From UBA6168 sp965222975 (lineage in GTDB: Bacteria > Bacteroidota > Bacteroidia > Chitinophagales > Saprospiraceae): a stretch of DNA of 64,000 nucleotides. The stretch lies in NCBI GenBank assembly GCA_965222975.1, contig CBDCVJ010000038.1, forward strand, positions 186,001-250,000, written 5' to 3'. The notes under the pieces were generated by a model. That model saw only the letters and a program-made list of their open reading frames with translations. It did not search any database and was not told the DNA's origin. Shown here in pieces: positions 17,801 to 26,000 of this stretch (positions are counted from its first letter, which is position 1; each line of letters starts with the position of its first letter). Position numbers and translations under genes: made by a program.

Positions 17801-19674
17801 TGGACAGAGGAGTTGGCATCTGGCAGGACAATGCCAACATCATTTGAACAGACATCATAGACGTTGCTGCCAGGGGTCAAAGTAACAATGTAATTGCCCG
17901 GAGGGACTGATATTGAATAAAAACCGTCGCTGTCAGTGGTGCCATAAAAAATACCGTTCGTGCCTTCTGCTGCAACCAACCAACCACTGAGCGGCATTTC
18001 ACCTAGGTCGGTTTGGCAGTTATTATTGGCATCCACTAGGACGAAGCCATTCACTTGGGCGCAATTCATGAACATATCAGAAGTAATCAATATGGAGTCT
18101 GAAATCTGGCAACCATTCAAAGGAAATGATCTGGTTACGCTCACCCATCCGGGTTGGGTAACAAATGCATTAGTGCCCCCACCTGTGCTCCACTCAGTTT
18201 CAATGACCCCATTATAGGAAGTATTATAGGTATAAATATCTTCAAGCAAAATGCCCTGGCAAGTAACTTCTTCTATAACAATATTTACATCTACCGAAAA
18301 ATAGTCTACTTCCAAGGTAGTGGTATCGCTGTAAATGCCGCTCCCGTCAACCGCCCAAGCGGTCAATATTACGGCCGTATCAGTCATGTTTGTCCACTCA
18401 AAATCCATTTGTCCAGGAGCCAACATAATTTCCATTACTGGGCCATTGTCCACTTGCAGGAAAAAAGAAGTCGCTTCAAAAGGGGGACAGGATGAAACAG
18501 TATGAGTGACTGAATCGCCTGGGGAACAATTGATGGATGGGCCGTCAATATCTATATCCTCTACTTTTTCTACGTCGATGCACTCCATTTCGAAGCAATT
18601 GACTGAATTTACTTGTAGGCAATATTCCCCGGGAGCATCAATCACCGGATTGAGGGTATTGGCACCGCTGACAATGTTACCATTACTAGTTGTCCAAAAA
18701 AAGTTTACAGGCCCGCTAACACCAGAATACACTGCATTTAATGTGACTTCTTCTTCTTCACAATTTATTTCAGTTGGTTCTATTTCTATCTCGATTTGAC
18801 CACCGCCTGAATAAACCCGAACAGAATCCACAGCTTCGCAACCTGTGATTTCGTTTGTAACCGTTAAATAGTACCAACCACTAATATAAACATAGGGAAA
18901 AAGAGTCGTATGATTTTCAATAAAATAGCCTTGAGGGGAAGTCCATAGGTAACTATATTCAGGCCCCGTTGAAGATCCATCACCATATAAAGTCTCTCCC
19001 CCGAAACAAAACAATTGTATATTAGGCCCAGCCTCCGCTATCACCGTATCCCCAATTAACTCCACGATAAAAATAGAGTCGCAATCCCCGTTTCCCTGAC
19101 AATAAACCGTATGAACCCCAGCGCTAAAAAGCGGCTCTCCACATATCTCTATTGGGTCGTTGCAACCAACTATCATAGGCCCCAAATTTATTATTGACGG
19201 CCCGACGGGATTGATAACTACGATTACAAGACTATCACATCCCTGCGAACTGGTCAGCGTAACCTCATAAACCCCCGGATCGCAAAACTCTTCGCCTGCC
19301 ACGACTGTACAGCCCCCGATACACAGGTCTTCCTCCACTGTCGTTGGCGGCAATTCAACCACTGCAACCACATGGCATTTTTCCTCCACCTTTGATTCGC
19401 AGGTGTTGAAATAGCGGACACAAATCTCAATGACAGGTGTGGCGGTATAAAAATGGATGTCCACCTCAAACGCGTTGTTTGGCCCAACGATTTCGTAATA
19501 ACCAGCAATTTCCATCCACTCAATGTCGGCAATGCAAGGATCACTATCCAAAACAAAAGTCGCGGTTTGGCCTACACAGACCTCTGTTGGCCCGGTGATC
19601 TGTGCTTCCGTTTTATTGGCGTACCAAAAGGAAAGAACTATCAATAAGCAAGGAAAATATTTTTTAACGTTCAT
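14833..19674 (-). CDS. Giant secreted adhesin-like protein with GCDS repeats and T9SS type A sorting domain
   Basis: The ATG at 19674 (MNVKKYFPCLLIVLSF) begins a clear signal peptide; the upstream in-frame ATG at 19770 would bury it. The mature protein of about 1,590 residues has PKD/Ig-like modules in the N-terminal third and a SdrD-like/carboxypeptidase-regulatory module (NGFVLVDANNNCQTDLGEMP). A conserved Bacteroidota module follows (FDPNDKQGFPLGH, then IEYLVRFQNTGNDTA). Eight tandem repeats of about 45 residues come next, plus a partial one. Each is C-x-G-(D/E)-x-Y-x-F-x-G-x-x-L-T-x-x-G-x-Y, then S-x-x-GCDS-x-V-x-L-x-L. The last 80 residues (LHIFPNPTDGHFYV to SGVYLIHF) are a T9SS type A domain. 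A role in adhesion or matrix is inference. Confidence 0.85.
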   Translation of the reverse strand: MNVKKYFPCLLIVLSFWYANKTEAQITGPTEVCVGQTATFVLDSDPCIADIEWMEIAGYYEIVGPNNAFEVDIHFYTATPVIEICVRYFNTCESKVEEKCHVVAVVELPPTTVEEDLCIGGCTVVAGEEFCDPGVYEVTLTSSQGCDSLVIVVINPVGPSIINLGPMIVGCNDPIEICGEPLFSAGVHTVYCQGNGDCDSIFIVELIGDTVIAEAGPNIQLFCFGGETLYGDGSSTGPEYSYLWTSPQGYFIENHTTLFPYVYISGWYYLTVTNEITGCEAVDSVRVYSGGGQIEIEIEPTEINCEEEEVTLNAVYSGVSGPVNFFWTTSNGNIVSGANTLNPVIDAPGEYCLQVNSVNCFEMECIDVEKVEDIDIDGPSINCSPGDSVTHTVSSCPPFEATSFFLQVDNGPVMEIMLAPGQMDFEWTNMTDTAVILTAWAVDGSGIYSDTTTLEVDYFSVDVNIVIEEVTCQGILLEDIYTYNTSYNGVIETEWSTGGGTNAFVTQPGWVSVTRSFPLNGCQISDSILITSDMFMNCAQVNGFVLVDANNNCQTDLGEMPLSGWLVAAEGTNGIFYGTTDSDGFYSISVPPGNYIVTLTPGSNVYDVCSNDVGIVLPDANSSVQINFSVFEKTPCPVLTVDISNNILRRCADNNFFFVKYCNEGTAAATDAYVEITLDPDLSFVFSPANYTHVSGQIYSFEIGNLDPDECGEFWFKAFLDCDVEIAETHCTEAHIFPDDACMPANPLWSGASLEVRASCSDSTRFTITNVGSAAVTNPLSYLVIEDAVMYRPGEILALAPGESMVVTLPANGSTWRLEVEQERFHPSATVPVAWIEGCGDNMTGTFSRGFVNQRFLADSDLYLDTDCTQNQAPFDPNDKQGFPLGHSQEHFVKKENQIEYLVRFQNTGNDTAINVILLDTLDKKLDLTTLRPGAASHFYEYEIFGTGILKFSFPNINLPDSTSNFIGSQGFVQFIVSPKEDVLPGEVIENDADIYFDSNPPVTTNTTFHTIEKPKVFELQSAEICSGETFNGIEITADTMIVETISLPLYDSLIFYNLQALPNLETVVSANVCEGDGYFFDGNNLTQAGTYQSDLTSENGCDSTVVLTFSLLENAFTEMSAQICAGSNYNFYGEMLTEEGTYQHLLQSVNGCDSLVELQLTVTEGFETSTTAAVCEGDSYDFYGQTLTSSGVYETVLTSFGGCDSLVVLVLEVFPNYAPSIAASICEGSSYDFNGQELTEGGMYEANFVSKNGCDSLVTLELSFFENEPVEIGAEICEGGEYLFGNQTLTVSGQYEKVFTSVQGCDSMVVLTLEVTDILNEDIFINICHGDSYELGGEILTEQGHYEWTTTSSEGCDSTVVLTLDFWPVYNMERAAIICLGDSAEFNGNTYFETGVYTATLTTIHGCDSTITLDLTVKDSLGSDFSDAICEGEIFDFNGEALTEPGTYETAFSSLEGCDSTVTLYLEVEPVFADTLFENVPHGDFFNGVQIFTDTVFLENLLALNGCDSIVTTFVSPVTNTSENLAELIDLHIFPNPTDGHFYVQFNLGEIQNMQVKIFDVIGQQVVFASKNGSYAVGEHLLNFNTSDWISGVYLIHFQIDSGVVTERLVVK

Positions 19675-19970
19675 GTGGAAATGCATAAAATTAGCAACAG
19701 ACCGCTGAAAAACAACTAAGCGCAGCCCTCTCGAATAAGGCGATTTGTAATAAATTTTCTCAGAAATCATAAAGCAGTGAATACCTTGTTTAAGTTAAAT
19801 TTTTCTTCCTAACTGGCCTTTGATTTTGTCTAATAATTTCACCTTACAAATATCTATTTTCTTTTTCTTCGAGTAAAACACAAAATATCTATATTGTAAT
19901 CGTAATTTTATGATTAATTTTCTTAAATATTGATTATCAATTATTTGCTAAATCAAAGTAATACATTATT

Positions 19971-21374
19971 TTGAAAAACACATTCCTCGATCAATTATTT
20001 TCCCGCCTTTCCAAATCAGATTGGCGGCAGTTGGGAAAAATAGTGGCGTCGCCATACTTCAACGGACGGCCTCAACTTGTTCCACTTTTTGAGTATTTCC
20101 TGAATTGCTACCAGCAAAAAGTGACCCCAGACAAGTTAAAAGGTTTTGCAGCTGCCTTCCCTCAAAAACCATTTGACGACCAGCTTTGGCGGCTCTCCAA
20201 TTCCCAACTTTTCAAATTGGCAGAACAATGGCTTGCTTTTAAGGAAACGCAACAAGGTACCACCTTTCCGCAACTTCCCCTTGCCAGTGCTTACCGAAAA
20301 CTTGGCCTGAACGGCCATTACCAAAGAACCATGTCCGCCCTGCAAAAAAAGCTGGAAAAAGTGACACAGCACGATGCAGGTGCTTATGAAAACATATACC
20401 AATTGGAATGGGAAAAATACCGCTTCGTGTCAAGCGGTAAACGGACGGAGGCATTTAACCTCCAGGAAGTGTCAGATGCAATGGACATATCGTTCATCTC
20501 GCGAAAACTTCGGCATGCTTGTTTTGCCGTTTCCCATGAGGCCGTTTTTAAAACTAAATACGATTTGGGCTTACTATCCTCCGTGTTGGATCAAGTTGCC
20601 AATTCACCTACCCTTCTTGACATCCCAGCCATTGCCCTTTATTTCCATTGTTATTTGGCGCTGACGCAAAATGATGAGGGACATTTTCAAACACTCATTA
20701 AGTCGCTATCGAAAACCGCAACTGCACTTCCTGCTGAGGAGCAGCGAAACCTTTATTTATTGGCCATCAATTTCGGCATCCGCCAAATAAATGCCTCCCG
20801 CCCTGCCTATGACCGCCCCGTGCTCGATCTGTATAAATTGGCCCTGGAAAACGGCCAATTGTTGAATGCTGGCCGCTTGTCGCATTTTGCCTTCAATAAC
20901 ATCGTCGCCATCGCCATCCGCATCGGGGAAAACGATTGGGTGGAGGCATTTATGAACGACCACAGAATCAGCCTTGAACGCAGGCACCGTCAAGTGGCCT
21001 ATTCCCTCGGAATGGCTCGCCTCGAATATGCCCGGAAAAATTACAGGGAAGCGCTGCTCCATCTGCAAAAGGCTGACTACAAGGATTTTATCAACAATGT
21101 CATCGCCAAAACCCTGCAAATGAAAATCTATTTTGAAACCAATGAAATGGAAGCACTGGAAGCACATCTCCGCAACATGAAAACCTATATCCGCCGCCAA
21201 CGGGCGTTTGGCTACCACCGTGATAATTACCTGAACATCATCCGCTTTACACAGGCGATGATGGAGCTAAACCCATATCAACGAGAAGGGAAAATGAGAT
21301 TGCGTATGGAGATCGAAGCGGCTGGAAGGCTGACGGAAAAGGAGTGGCTGTTAGAGATGTTGGAAAGAAAATAA
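19971..21374 (+). CDS. Helical-repeat protein of unknown function (TTG start)
   Basis: A 467-residue all-helical protein; the likely start is TTG at 19971 (KNTFLDQLFSRLSKSDWRQL), since no ATG precedes this conserved-looking beginning. Helical hairpins with TPR-like spacing recur throughout (for example SLGMARLEYARKNYREALLH and AFNNIVAIAIRIGENDWVEA). No signal peptide, membrane helix or catalytic motif is seen. The protein at 51331-52884 has the same plan: a short DNA-binding-sized helical N-terminus, then LF-x-x-L, then helical pairs over about 500 residues. The two look like distant paralogues of a family known to me only as hypothetical proteins in Saprospiria. It is divergent from the giant adhesin. 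Confidence 0.7.
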   Translation: MKNTFLDQLFSRLSKSDWRQLGKIVASPYFNGRPQLVPLFEYFLNCYQQKVTPDKLKGFAAAFPQKPFDDQLWRLSNSQLFKLAEQWLAFKETQQGTTFPQLPLASAYRKLGLNGHYQRTMSALQKKLEKVTQHDAGAYENIYQLEWEKYRFVSSGKRTEAFNLQEVSDAMDISFISRKLRHACFAVSHEAVFKTKYDLGLLSSVLDQVANSPTLLDIPAIALYFHCYLALTQNDEGHFQTLIKSLSKTATALPAEEQRNLYLLAINFGIRQINASRPAYDRPVLDLYKLALENGQLLNAGRLSHFAFNNIVAIAIRIGENDWVEAFMNDHRISLERRHRQVAYSLGMARLEYARKNYREALLHLQKADYKDFINNVIAKTLQMKIYFETNEMEALEAHLRNMKTYIRRQRAFGYHRDNYLNIIRFTQAMMELNPYQREGKMRLRMEIEAAGRLTEKEWLLEMLERK

Positions 21375-21491
21375 ATACAACCTAAAATAAATACCCCAAT
21401 AAGCCCTTTAGCACAATATACAGATTTACATTAATACCAGCATTTACCCTATATTGCGGCTTTAATTATTTCACTAAAACCAAATACCATT

Positions 21492-22547
21492 ATGGAACAT
21501 AGGGTTATTGTCACTGCAGACGATTTCGGCGCTTGCAATTTTATCGACAATGGCATCAGGGAGGCTATCAAATCGGGCGTTGTAAGTTGTATCTCTTCCT
21601 TTATCAATTTTGAACCGAGAAATTCCAGGCATCCTTATGGATCTTACAAAGGCAGCGTACAGGCAATTAAAGACTTATTGCACGATGTCCAGCACTCCCC
21701 GGAATTTTCCAAAAACAGAAATCTTAGGGTTGGCCTTCATTTTAATTTCCATGCAGGCAGCCCTGTATATCAGCATGAAAATAAAATAAAATCATTGTTG
21801 TTGAGAAGAAGAGTGAACGACCGGAGGATTTTTAAAAACATTGAAAAATTCAACCCGTCAAAGGTGGAGAAAAAAGAATTTGCGAAAGAATTGCACGCAC
21901 AGTATAGCCGTTTTTTTAATCAAATGGGATTTGCGCCCGACCATTTTTCTTCCCATTTTCCTATCATATTTATGACTCCCGAATTTTTTGATATCGTCTG
22001 CGCTGTGGCCGCTCCAATGGGCATTCCGGTCAGGAATCCGTTCCTGGTTTGGCAAACGAAAAATGAACCCAAAGACTCACCGAACCGGGATAAACTGAGC
22101 AACGTTAAAAAGTTTTTTAAAAAGAAATCAAAGACCAAAGAAATCGGCCTTAAACGTGCAATTAAAATGGCAGATACTTTGACTGACACCATTCTTGCGG
22201 GTTGGAAAACCAAAAATGTAAATGCCCTGAGAAAAAATGGAATTGATTTTCCGGATTATACCAACTGCCATTTATACGGCAACGGAACCGACCCGGAATC
22301 AGTTAAAAATGTGCTTAACAATTTATTGGATTTTTCTCCGAGCCAATTTAAAAAACATGGTGGCAAACCCGTCGTAACGGAAGTCATCACCCATGTTGGC
22401 AAAGGGACTTACAAAACGGAACAAGTCCCACATGGTATTGATTCCGATTATTTTAAAGGCCGGGGAGAAGAATTGGCAACCGTAACTGCCTCTAAAGAAT
22501 TGCAGCGACGCAAATTATATAATTATAAATCTGCATTGCAGGCATAG
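21492..22547 (+). CDS. ChbG/YdjC family carbohydrate deacetylase
   Basis: Metal-dependent deacetylase of the ChbG/YdjC family, which removes N-acetyl groups from chito-oligosaccharides or related sugars. The metal site starts with VTADDFGAC at residues 7-15; a second ligand set is in GLHFNFHAG (77-85) and a third in FSSHFPIIF. The 351 residues are longer than the usual 250-300 owing to a basic insert (residues about 95-130) and another around 195-220 (KKFFKKKSKTKEI). The gene is followed by a glycosyltransferase and gmhA on the same strand, pointing to surface polysaccharide work. The actual substrate cannot be read from the sequence. Confidence 0.82.
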   Translation: MEHRVIVTADDFGACNFIDNGIREAIKSGVVSCISSFINFEPRNSRHPYGSYKGSVQAIKDLLHDVQHSPEFSKNRNLRVGLHFNFHAGSPVYQHENKIKSLLLRRRVNDRRIFKNIEKFNPSKVEKKEFAKELHAQYSRFFNQMGFAPDHFSSHFPIIFMTPEFFDIVCAVAAPMGIPVRNPFLVWQTKNEPKDSPNRDKLSNVKKFFKKKSKTKEIGLKRAIKMADTLTDTILAGWKTKNVNALRKNGIDFPDYTNCHLYGNGTDPESVKNVLNNLLDFSPSQFKKHGGKPVVTEVITHVGKGTYKTEQVPHGIDSDYFKGRGEELATVTASKELQRRKLYNYKSALQA

Positions 22548-22720
22548 TGATTAGTGATTAGTGATTAGAAATATAAATCATTTTTTTAATGATTTCAGCT
22601 AAAAGGAAAATTCCTTCAATTCTAAATAATTTATTATTACAGCATTTAATAGATTGTGTATATCTATTAAAGTAAAATTCCTCATTATCCTAATCACTAA
22701 TCAACTAATTACTAATCACT
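22548..22720. repeat. GTGATTA-word inverted repeat between deacetylase and glycosyltransferase genes
   Basis: Three tandem GTGATTA words (22548-22568) start directly after the stop codon; the right arm (22690-22720) is made of TAATCACT words. About 120 bp of AT-rich sequence lies between. The arms can form a long interrupted stem and may act as an mRNA end. Confidence 0.55.
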
Positions 22721-22731
22721 AAAAAAATAAA

Positions 22732-23862
22732 ATGAAAATAGCCATTATCGGTCCAGCACATCCATACCGGGGAGGCATTGCTGCTTTTACTGACCGTTTG
22801 GCAAAAGCATTTTTGGACGAAGGGGAAGATGTAACCGTTTATACTTTTACGTTACAATACCCCGGTTTTTTATTTCCCGGAAAATCCCAATACTCGGAAG
22901 ACCCGCCGCCTAAGCACCTAAAAATCGTTAGGTGCATTAATTCCATTAATCCATTTAATTGGATAATGGCAGGCCTAAAAATCCGAAAATCCAGCCCCGA
23001 TTTTATTATAGTAAAATTTTGGTTGCCGTTCATGGGCCCCTGCTTCGGCACCATTCTCCGCATAGCAAAATGGCAGAAGCATACCAATGTCATAAGCCTT
23101 GTCCACAACATGGTCCCTCATGAAAAACGGCCGGGCGACCGCATTTTCACCAGTTATTTTTCCAAACCTGTTGATGCCTTTCTCGCCATGTCGCAATCTG
23201 TTTTGGATGATATTGATAAATTTAACAAACAAAAACCTCGTGCCCTTTCTCCTCATCCACTATACGATAATTTTGGAGAAATAGAGCCGAGAGAAGACGC
23301 TCTTGACAAGTTGGGCTTTGACAAAAATTATAATTATATCTTATTCTTTGGTTTGATTAGAGAGTATAAAGGTTTGGATTTACTGCTTCAAGCATTTGCA
23401 GACGAACGTTTTAAAAAAGAAAATTTAAAATTGATTATTGCTGGCGAGTACTATGACGATAAGGAAAAATATATCCGTTTAATTAATGAGCTGGGAATCG
23501 AAAAAAATATAGTACAAGTGGACAAGTTTATTCCCGATGCAGAAGTGGCCCATTATTTCAATGCCGCCGATTTGGTAGTGCAGCCTTATAAGTCAGCTAC
23601 CCAAAGCGGCGTGACACAAATCGCCTATCATTTCAACAAACCCATGGTGGTAACGGATGTCGGGGGCCTGAAAGACATGTGCCCAGACGGCAAGGTCGGA
23701 TATGTAACACCACCTGATCCTAAATCAATTGCGGATGCCATTTTTAAATTTTTCAACAAAACCGATAAAGTGGCCATGGTCGAAAATATTATTGGTGAAA
23801 AAGGGAAATATACTTGGGATATTTTGACCAGTGCAGTTTATGATTTGGCGAGGAAGATTTAG
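22732..23862 (+). CDS. Glycosyltransferase family 4
   Basis: GT-B fold, GT4-type retaining glycosyltransferase. The N-terminal Rossmann domain opens with IAIIGPAHPYRGGIAAFT, a typical Gly-rich donor-side loop. The C-terminal domain has LFFGLIREYKGLDLLL, the standard start of the nucleotide-sugar-binding half, then LIIAGEYYDD, and the E-x7-E-like region is replaced by VVQPYKSATQSGVTQIAYHF, a variant common in Bacteroidota. Cytoplasmic or membrane-associated. It probably adds a sugar to a surface glycan; the neighbours gmhA and the deacetylase support this. Its TAG stop lies within the hairpin at 23860-23936. Confidence 0.88.
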   Translation: MKIAIIGPAHPYRGGIAAFTDRLAKAFLDEGEDVTVYTFTLQYPGFLFPGKSQYSEDPPPKHLKIVRCINSINPFNWIMAGLKIRKSSPDFIIVKFWLPFMGPCFGTILRIAKWQKHTNVISLVHNMVPHEKRPGDRIFTSYFSKPVDAFLAMSQSVLDDIDKFNKQKPRALSPHPLYDNFGEIEPREDALDKLGFDKNYNYILFFGLIREYKGLDLLLQAFADERFKKENLKLIIAGEYYDDKEKYIRLINELGIEKNIVQVDKFIPDAEVAHYFNAADLVVQPYKSATQSGVTQIAYHFNKPMVVTDVGGLKDMCPDGKVGYVTPPDPKSIADAIFKFFNKTDKVAMVENIIGEKGKYTWDILTSAVYDLARKI

Positions 23863-23936
23863 GAATTAGGAAATTGGGGAAATATGTATCATATACACTT
23901 TAACTCATACCTAATTCCCCAATTTCCTAATTCCTA
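23860..23936. terminator. Long hairpin containing the stop codon of the glycosyltransferase
   Basis: TAGGAATTAGGAAATTGGGG (23860-23879) is the reverse complement of the sequence ending at 23936, giving a stem of about 22 bp with a loop of about 30 nt. The first three bases are the glycosyltransferase stop codon, so the hairpin may be a terminator or a barrier to 3' decay. The same words occur at 27177-27260, 38404-38494 and within the kinase gene at 42361. Confidence 0.6.
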
Positions 23937-23957
23937 AACCTCCCTTAAACAAATTAC

Positions 23958-24551
23958 ATGAACCATTTCTCCACCATAATAAAAAATATCCAAGACGCTC
24001 TTTCGATTAAACAGCAATTGCTCACAGATGAGCATTTGCACCTTACCATTTCCCAAATAGCCAACCTCATTATTGATTGCTACCGAAAAAAGGGCAAAGT
24101 CCTTTTTTGTGGCAATGGCGGCAGTGCTGCCGATGCCCAACACCTCGCTTCAGAACTTTCCGGTAAATATTATTTCGATCGTCCCCCTTTGTTTGCAGAA
24201 GCGCTCCATGTGAACACTTCCAATTTAACGGCAGTGGCCAATGATTATTCATTCGCTGAGGTTTATTCCCGTCTGGTGGAGTCAATGGGACGTCCAGGCG
24301 ATGTGTTAATTGGCCTTTCCACATCCGGCAATTCACCTAATGTGATCAACGCCATAAAACAGGCAAAAAAAATTGGGCTTATTACTATTGGGTTCACAGG
24401 GGGAGATGGAGGACAATTAAAAGGGACTTGTGATTATCTGATTGCCATTCCTTCAAATGATACGCCCCGTATTCAAGAGTGCCATATATTAATTGGGCAT
24501 ACCATCTGCCAATTGGTGGAACATTCCCTTTTTCCAAACAAGGGCAGCTAA
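23958..24551 (+). CDS. gmhA: Phosphoheptose isomerase (sedoheptulose 7-phosphate isomerase), SIS domain
   Basis: Makes D-glycero-D-manno-heptose 7-phosphate, the first step to ADP-heptose for lipopolysaccharide or other heptose-containing glycans. The SIS fold is clear: KVLFCGNGGSAADAQHLASE (residues 47-66), DVLIGLSTSGNSPNVINAI and the C-terminal helix with EHSLF. RIQECHILIGHTICQLVE carries the Glu, His and His region of the metal/active site. At 197 residues it is the expected size. Its position after a glycosyltransferase fits glycan synthesis. Confidence 0.9.
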   Translation: MNHFSTIIKNIQDALSIKQQLLTDEHLHLTISQIANLIIDCYRKKGKVLFCGNGGSAADAQHLASELSGKYYFDRPPLFAEALHVNTSNLTAVANDYSFAEVYSRLVESMGRPGDVLIGLSTSGNSPNVINAIKQAKKIGLITIGFTGGDGGQLKGTCDYLIAIPSNDTPRIQECHILIGHTICQLVEHSLFPNKGS

Positions 24552-24602
24552 AACCCTGATAATTAAAACCATACGTTGTTGTCCTATATAATATCATTTT
24601 CT

Positions 24603-24740
24603 GTAACTATTCAGCTTGGGGTGTCTTTTGATAGAAATTAAAAATTTTTAATTTCTATCAAAAGGCACACAGCCTCTCCGGGAGGGATAAAGAAAAAATT
24701 TCATTTTTTCTTTATCCCTCCCGCTATTCTGAATAGTTAC
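24603..24740. repeat. Three-way-junction structured repeat, copy A
   Basis: An outer 12-bp perfect stem GTAACTATTCAG/CTGAATAGTTAC (24603-24614 and 24729-24740) encloses two hairpins. Hairpin 1 has 20 perfect pairs (24625-24644 with 24645-24664, no loop). Hairpin 2 has 20 perfect pairs (24680-24699 with 24703-24722, 3-nt loop). Copies B (60170-60315) and C (63211-63298) align in the junction bases and the TAGTTAC/AAGTTAC end, while arm sequences differ but stay complementary. It lies in the spacer after gmhA. Confidence 0.7.
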
Positions 24741-24864
24741 CATTTTCTTATCTTACCGCCAAAATGAGAAAACTTACCAAGAAGGGATTCCATTAAAACG
24801 ACCTGTCAATTTAATTTCCCAAGTTGATTTTACTTTGGCATTTTAAAATTCAACTCCAACCAAC

Positions 24865-25515
24865 ATGGAATCTAACATCAAAAATATTTCAATCTATATA
24901 TTCGGGGCACTCGCTTGTTTGGCGATTGGGGCGGTAGCTGGATGGAATTTAAGTAAGGGAGGCGCAAAACAAGCATTCGTCAATTTAAAAATTGGCGAAA
25001 ATCAATTGGAAGTAAAACTTGATCAAGATCAAATTGATGCTCAGACTTTTTTAGGGCAAATGTTCGGCGAAACGTGGTCTAAAAGCAGTGTCATAAATTG
25101 GCTAAAAGAAAAACAAAAGATTTTCCATTTTGAAGATACGGATGTCGTCGAGGAATACAAGTCTTTAAAAAGCGACCATCCTATTTCCGAAAAAATATAC
25201 GAATTGTACACACTTCGTTTAGGGCCATGGGCTTATGAAGCCGATACTGTGCGAATAGGTTTTCCAGGAGGGAACAACCCGCCACCCGGAAAGGCGAATG
25301 TTTTTGATAACGGGAAATATTTAGGACACCATCTCACCTTTTATAAAATGAACGACACCAATCAAATAACCGTGCATGCAACAGGCAAATATTGGGGGCC
25401 ATCTCCTGATAAATTTCCTGACATCCAATTAAATAGGAACGATGCTAAAATTTTATTCGGACATTCAAATTTGTCAAAAATTGAAAGAGCTCTGGTGAGG
25501 ATTGTTAGGGATTAA
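24865..25515 (+). CDS. Membrane-anchored protein, unrecognised
   Basis: A 216-residue protein with one N-terminal membrane helix (IYIFGALACLAIGAVAGWNL, residues 10-29) and a soluble domain that should lie outside the cytoplasm. The domain starts with a helical, charged region (residues 40-115) and ends in a beta-rich part with FPGGNNPPPGKANVFDNGK and TGKYWGPSPDKFPDI. No family is recognised. It stands alone between the structured repeat and a convergent group of small enzymes. Confidence 0.6.
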   Translation: MESNIKNISIYIFGALACLAIGAVAGWNLSKGGAKQAFVNLKIGENQLEVKLDQDQIDAQTFLGQMFGETWSKSSVINWLKEKQKIFHFEDTDVVEEYKSLKSDHPISEKIYELYTLRLGPWAYEADTVRIGFPGGNNPPPGKANVFDNGKYLGHHLTFYKMNDTNQITVHATGKYWGPSPDKFPDIQLNRNDAKILFGHSNLSKIERALVRIVRD

Positions 25516-25576
25516 AAGGTGATTTACGAATGTTTTGTTATATTGTAATTGTTGATTATTATCAGCAATAATAAAA

Positions 25577-25951
25577 TCAGTTCCCTTTTCTTTTTGAAGC
25601 GTATTTCACATTTTCGTCGAGCAAAAATGCTTCTTCCAAAATTTCCAAAATTGCTTCTTCCCTTATTTCTTTTATATTGTGAAAAATAATACCTGCTACT
25701 TGTTTACGGTCTTTAAAATCGAGCAGGCCATTTTCATTGGATAATTCATTGGCTCTGACAAAGGCCAATTCTACGCCATCATTTTTAACAGGATTCAAAT
25801 AACATATCCAACTCTTGCGATAATAAAAAGGAATACGATAACGTATTTTGTAAGTTACTTCCGGAAAAGATGTAATCAAATTGTGGAGGTGTTCCAATAT
25901 CAATTTCTGTTCACCTTCTTGATTATAAATAAATGAAAGTACTGGATCCAT
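25577..25951 (-). CDS. DUF1801-like small protein
   Basis: The ATG at 25951 (MDPVLSFIYNQ) is chosen over the in-frame upstream one at 26047, which would overlap the preceding hydrolase gene. The 124 residues resemble the YdhG/DUF1801 fold: a helical start with LHNLITSFPEVTYKIRYRIP, FYYRKSWICYLNP, ELAFVRANEL and a helical end. The biochemical role of this family is not established. It is part of a minus-strand run with the hydrolase and the acetyltransferase. Confidence 0.7.
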   Translation of the reverse strand: MDPVLSFIYNQEGEQKLILEHLHNLITSFPEVTYKIRYRIPFYYRKSWICYLNPVKNDGVELAFVRANELSNENGLLDFKDRKQVAGIIFHNIKEIREEAILEILEEAFLLDENVKYASKRKGN

Positions 25952-26000
25952 ATTAAAGTTTTCACCGAACTTAGGAATTAATTTAAAAATACTTCCTAAA

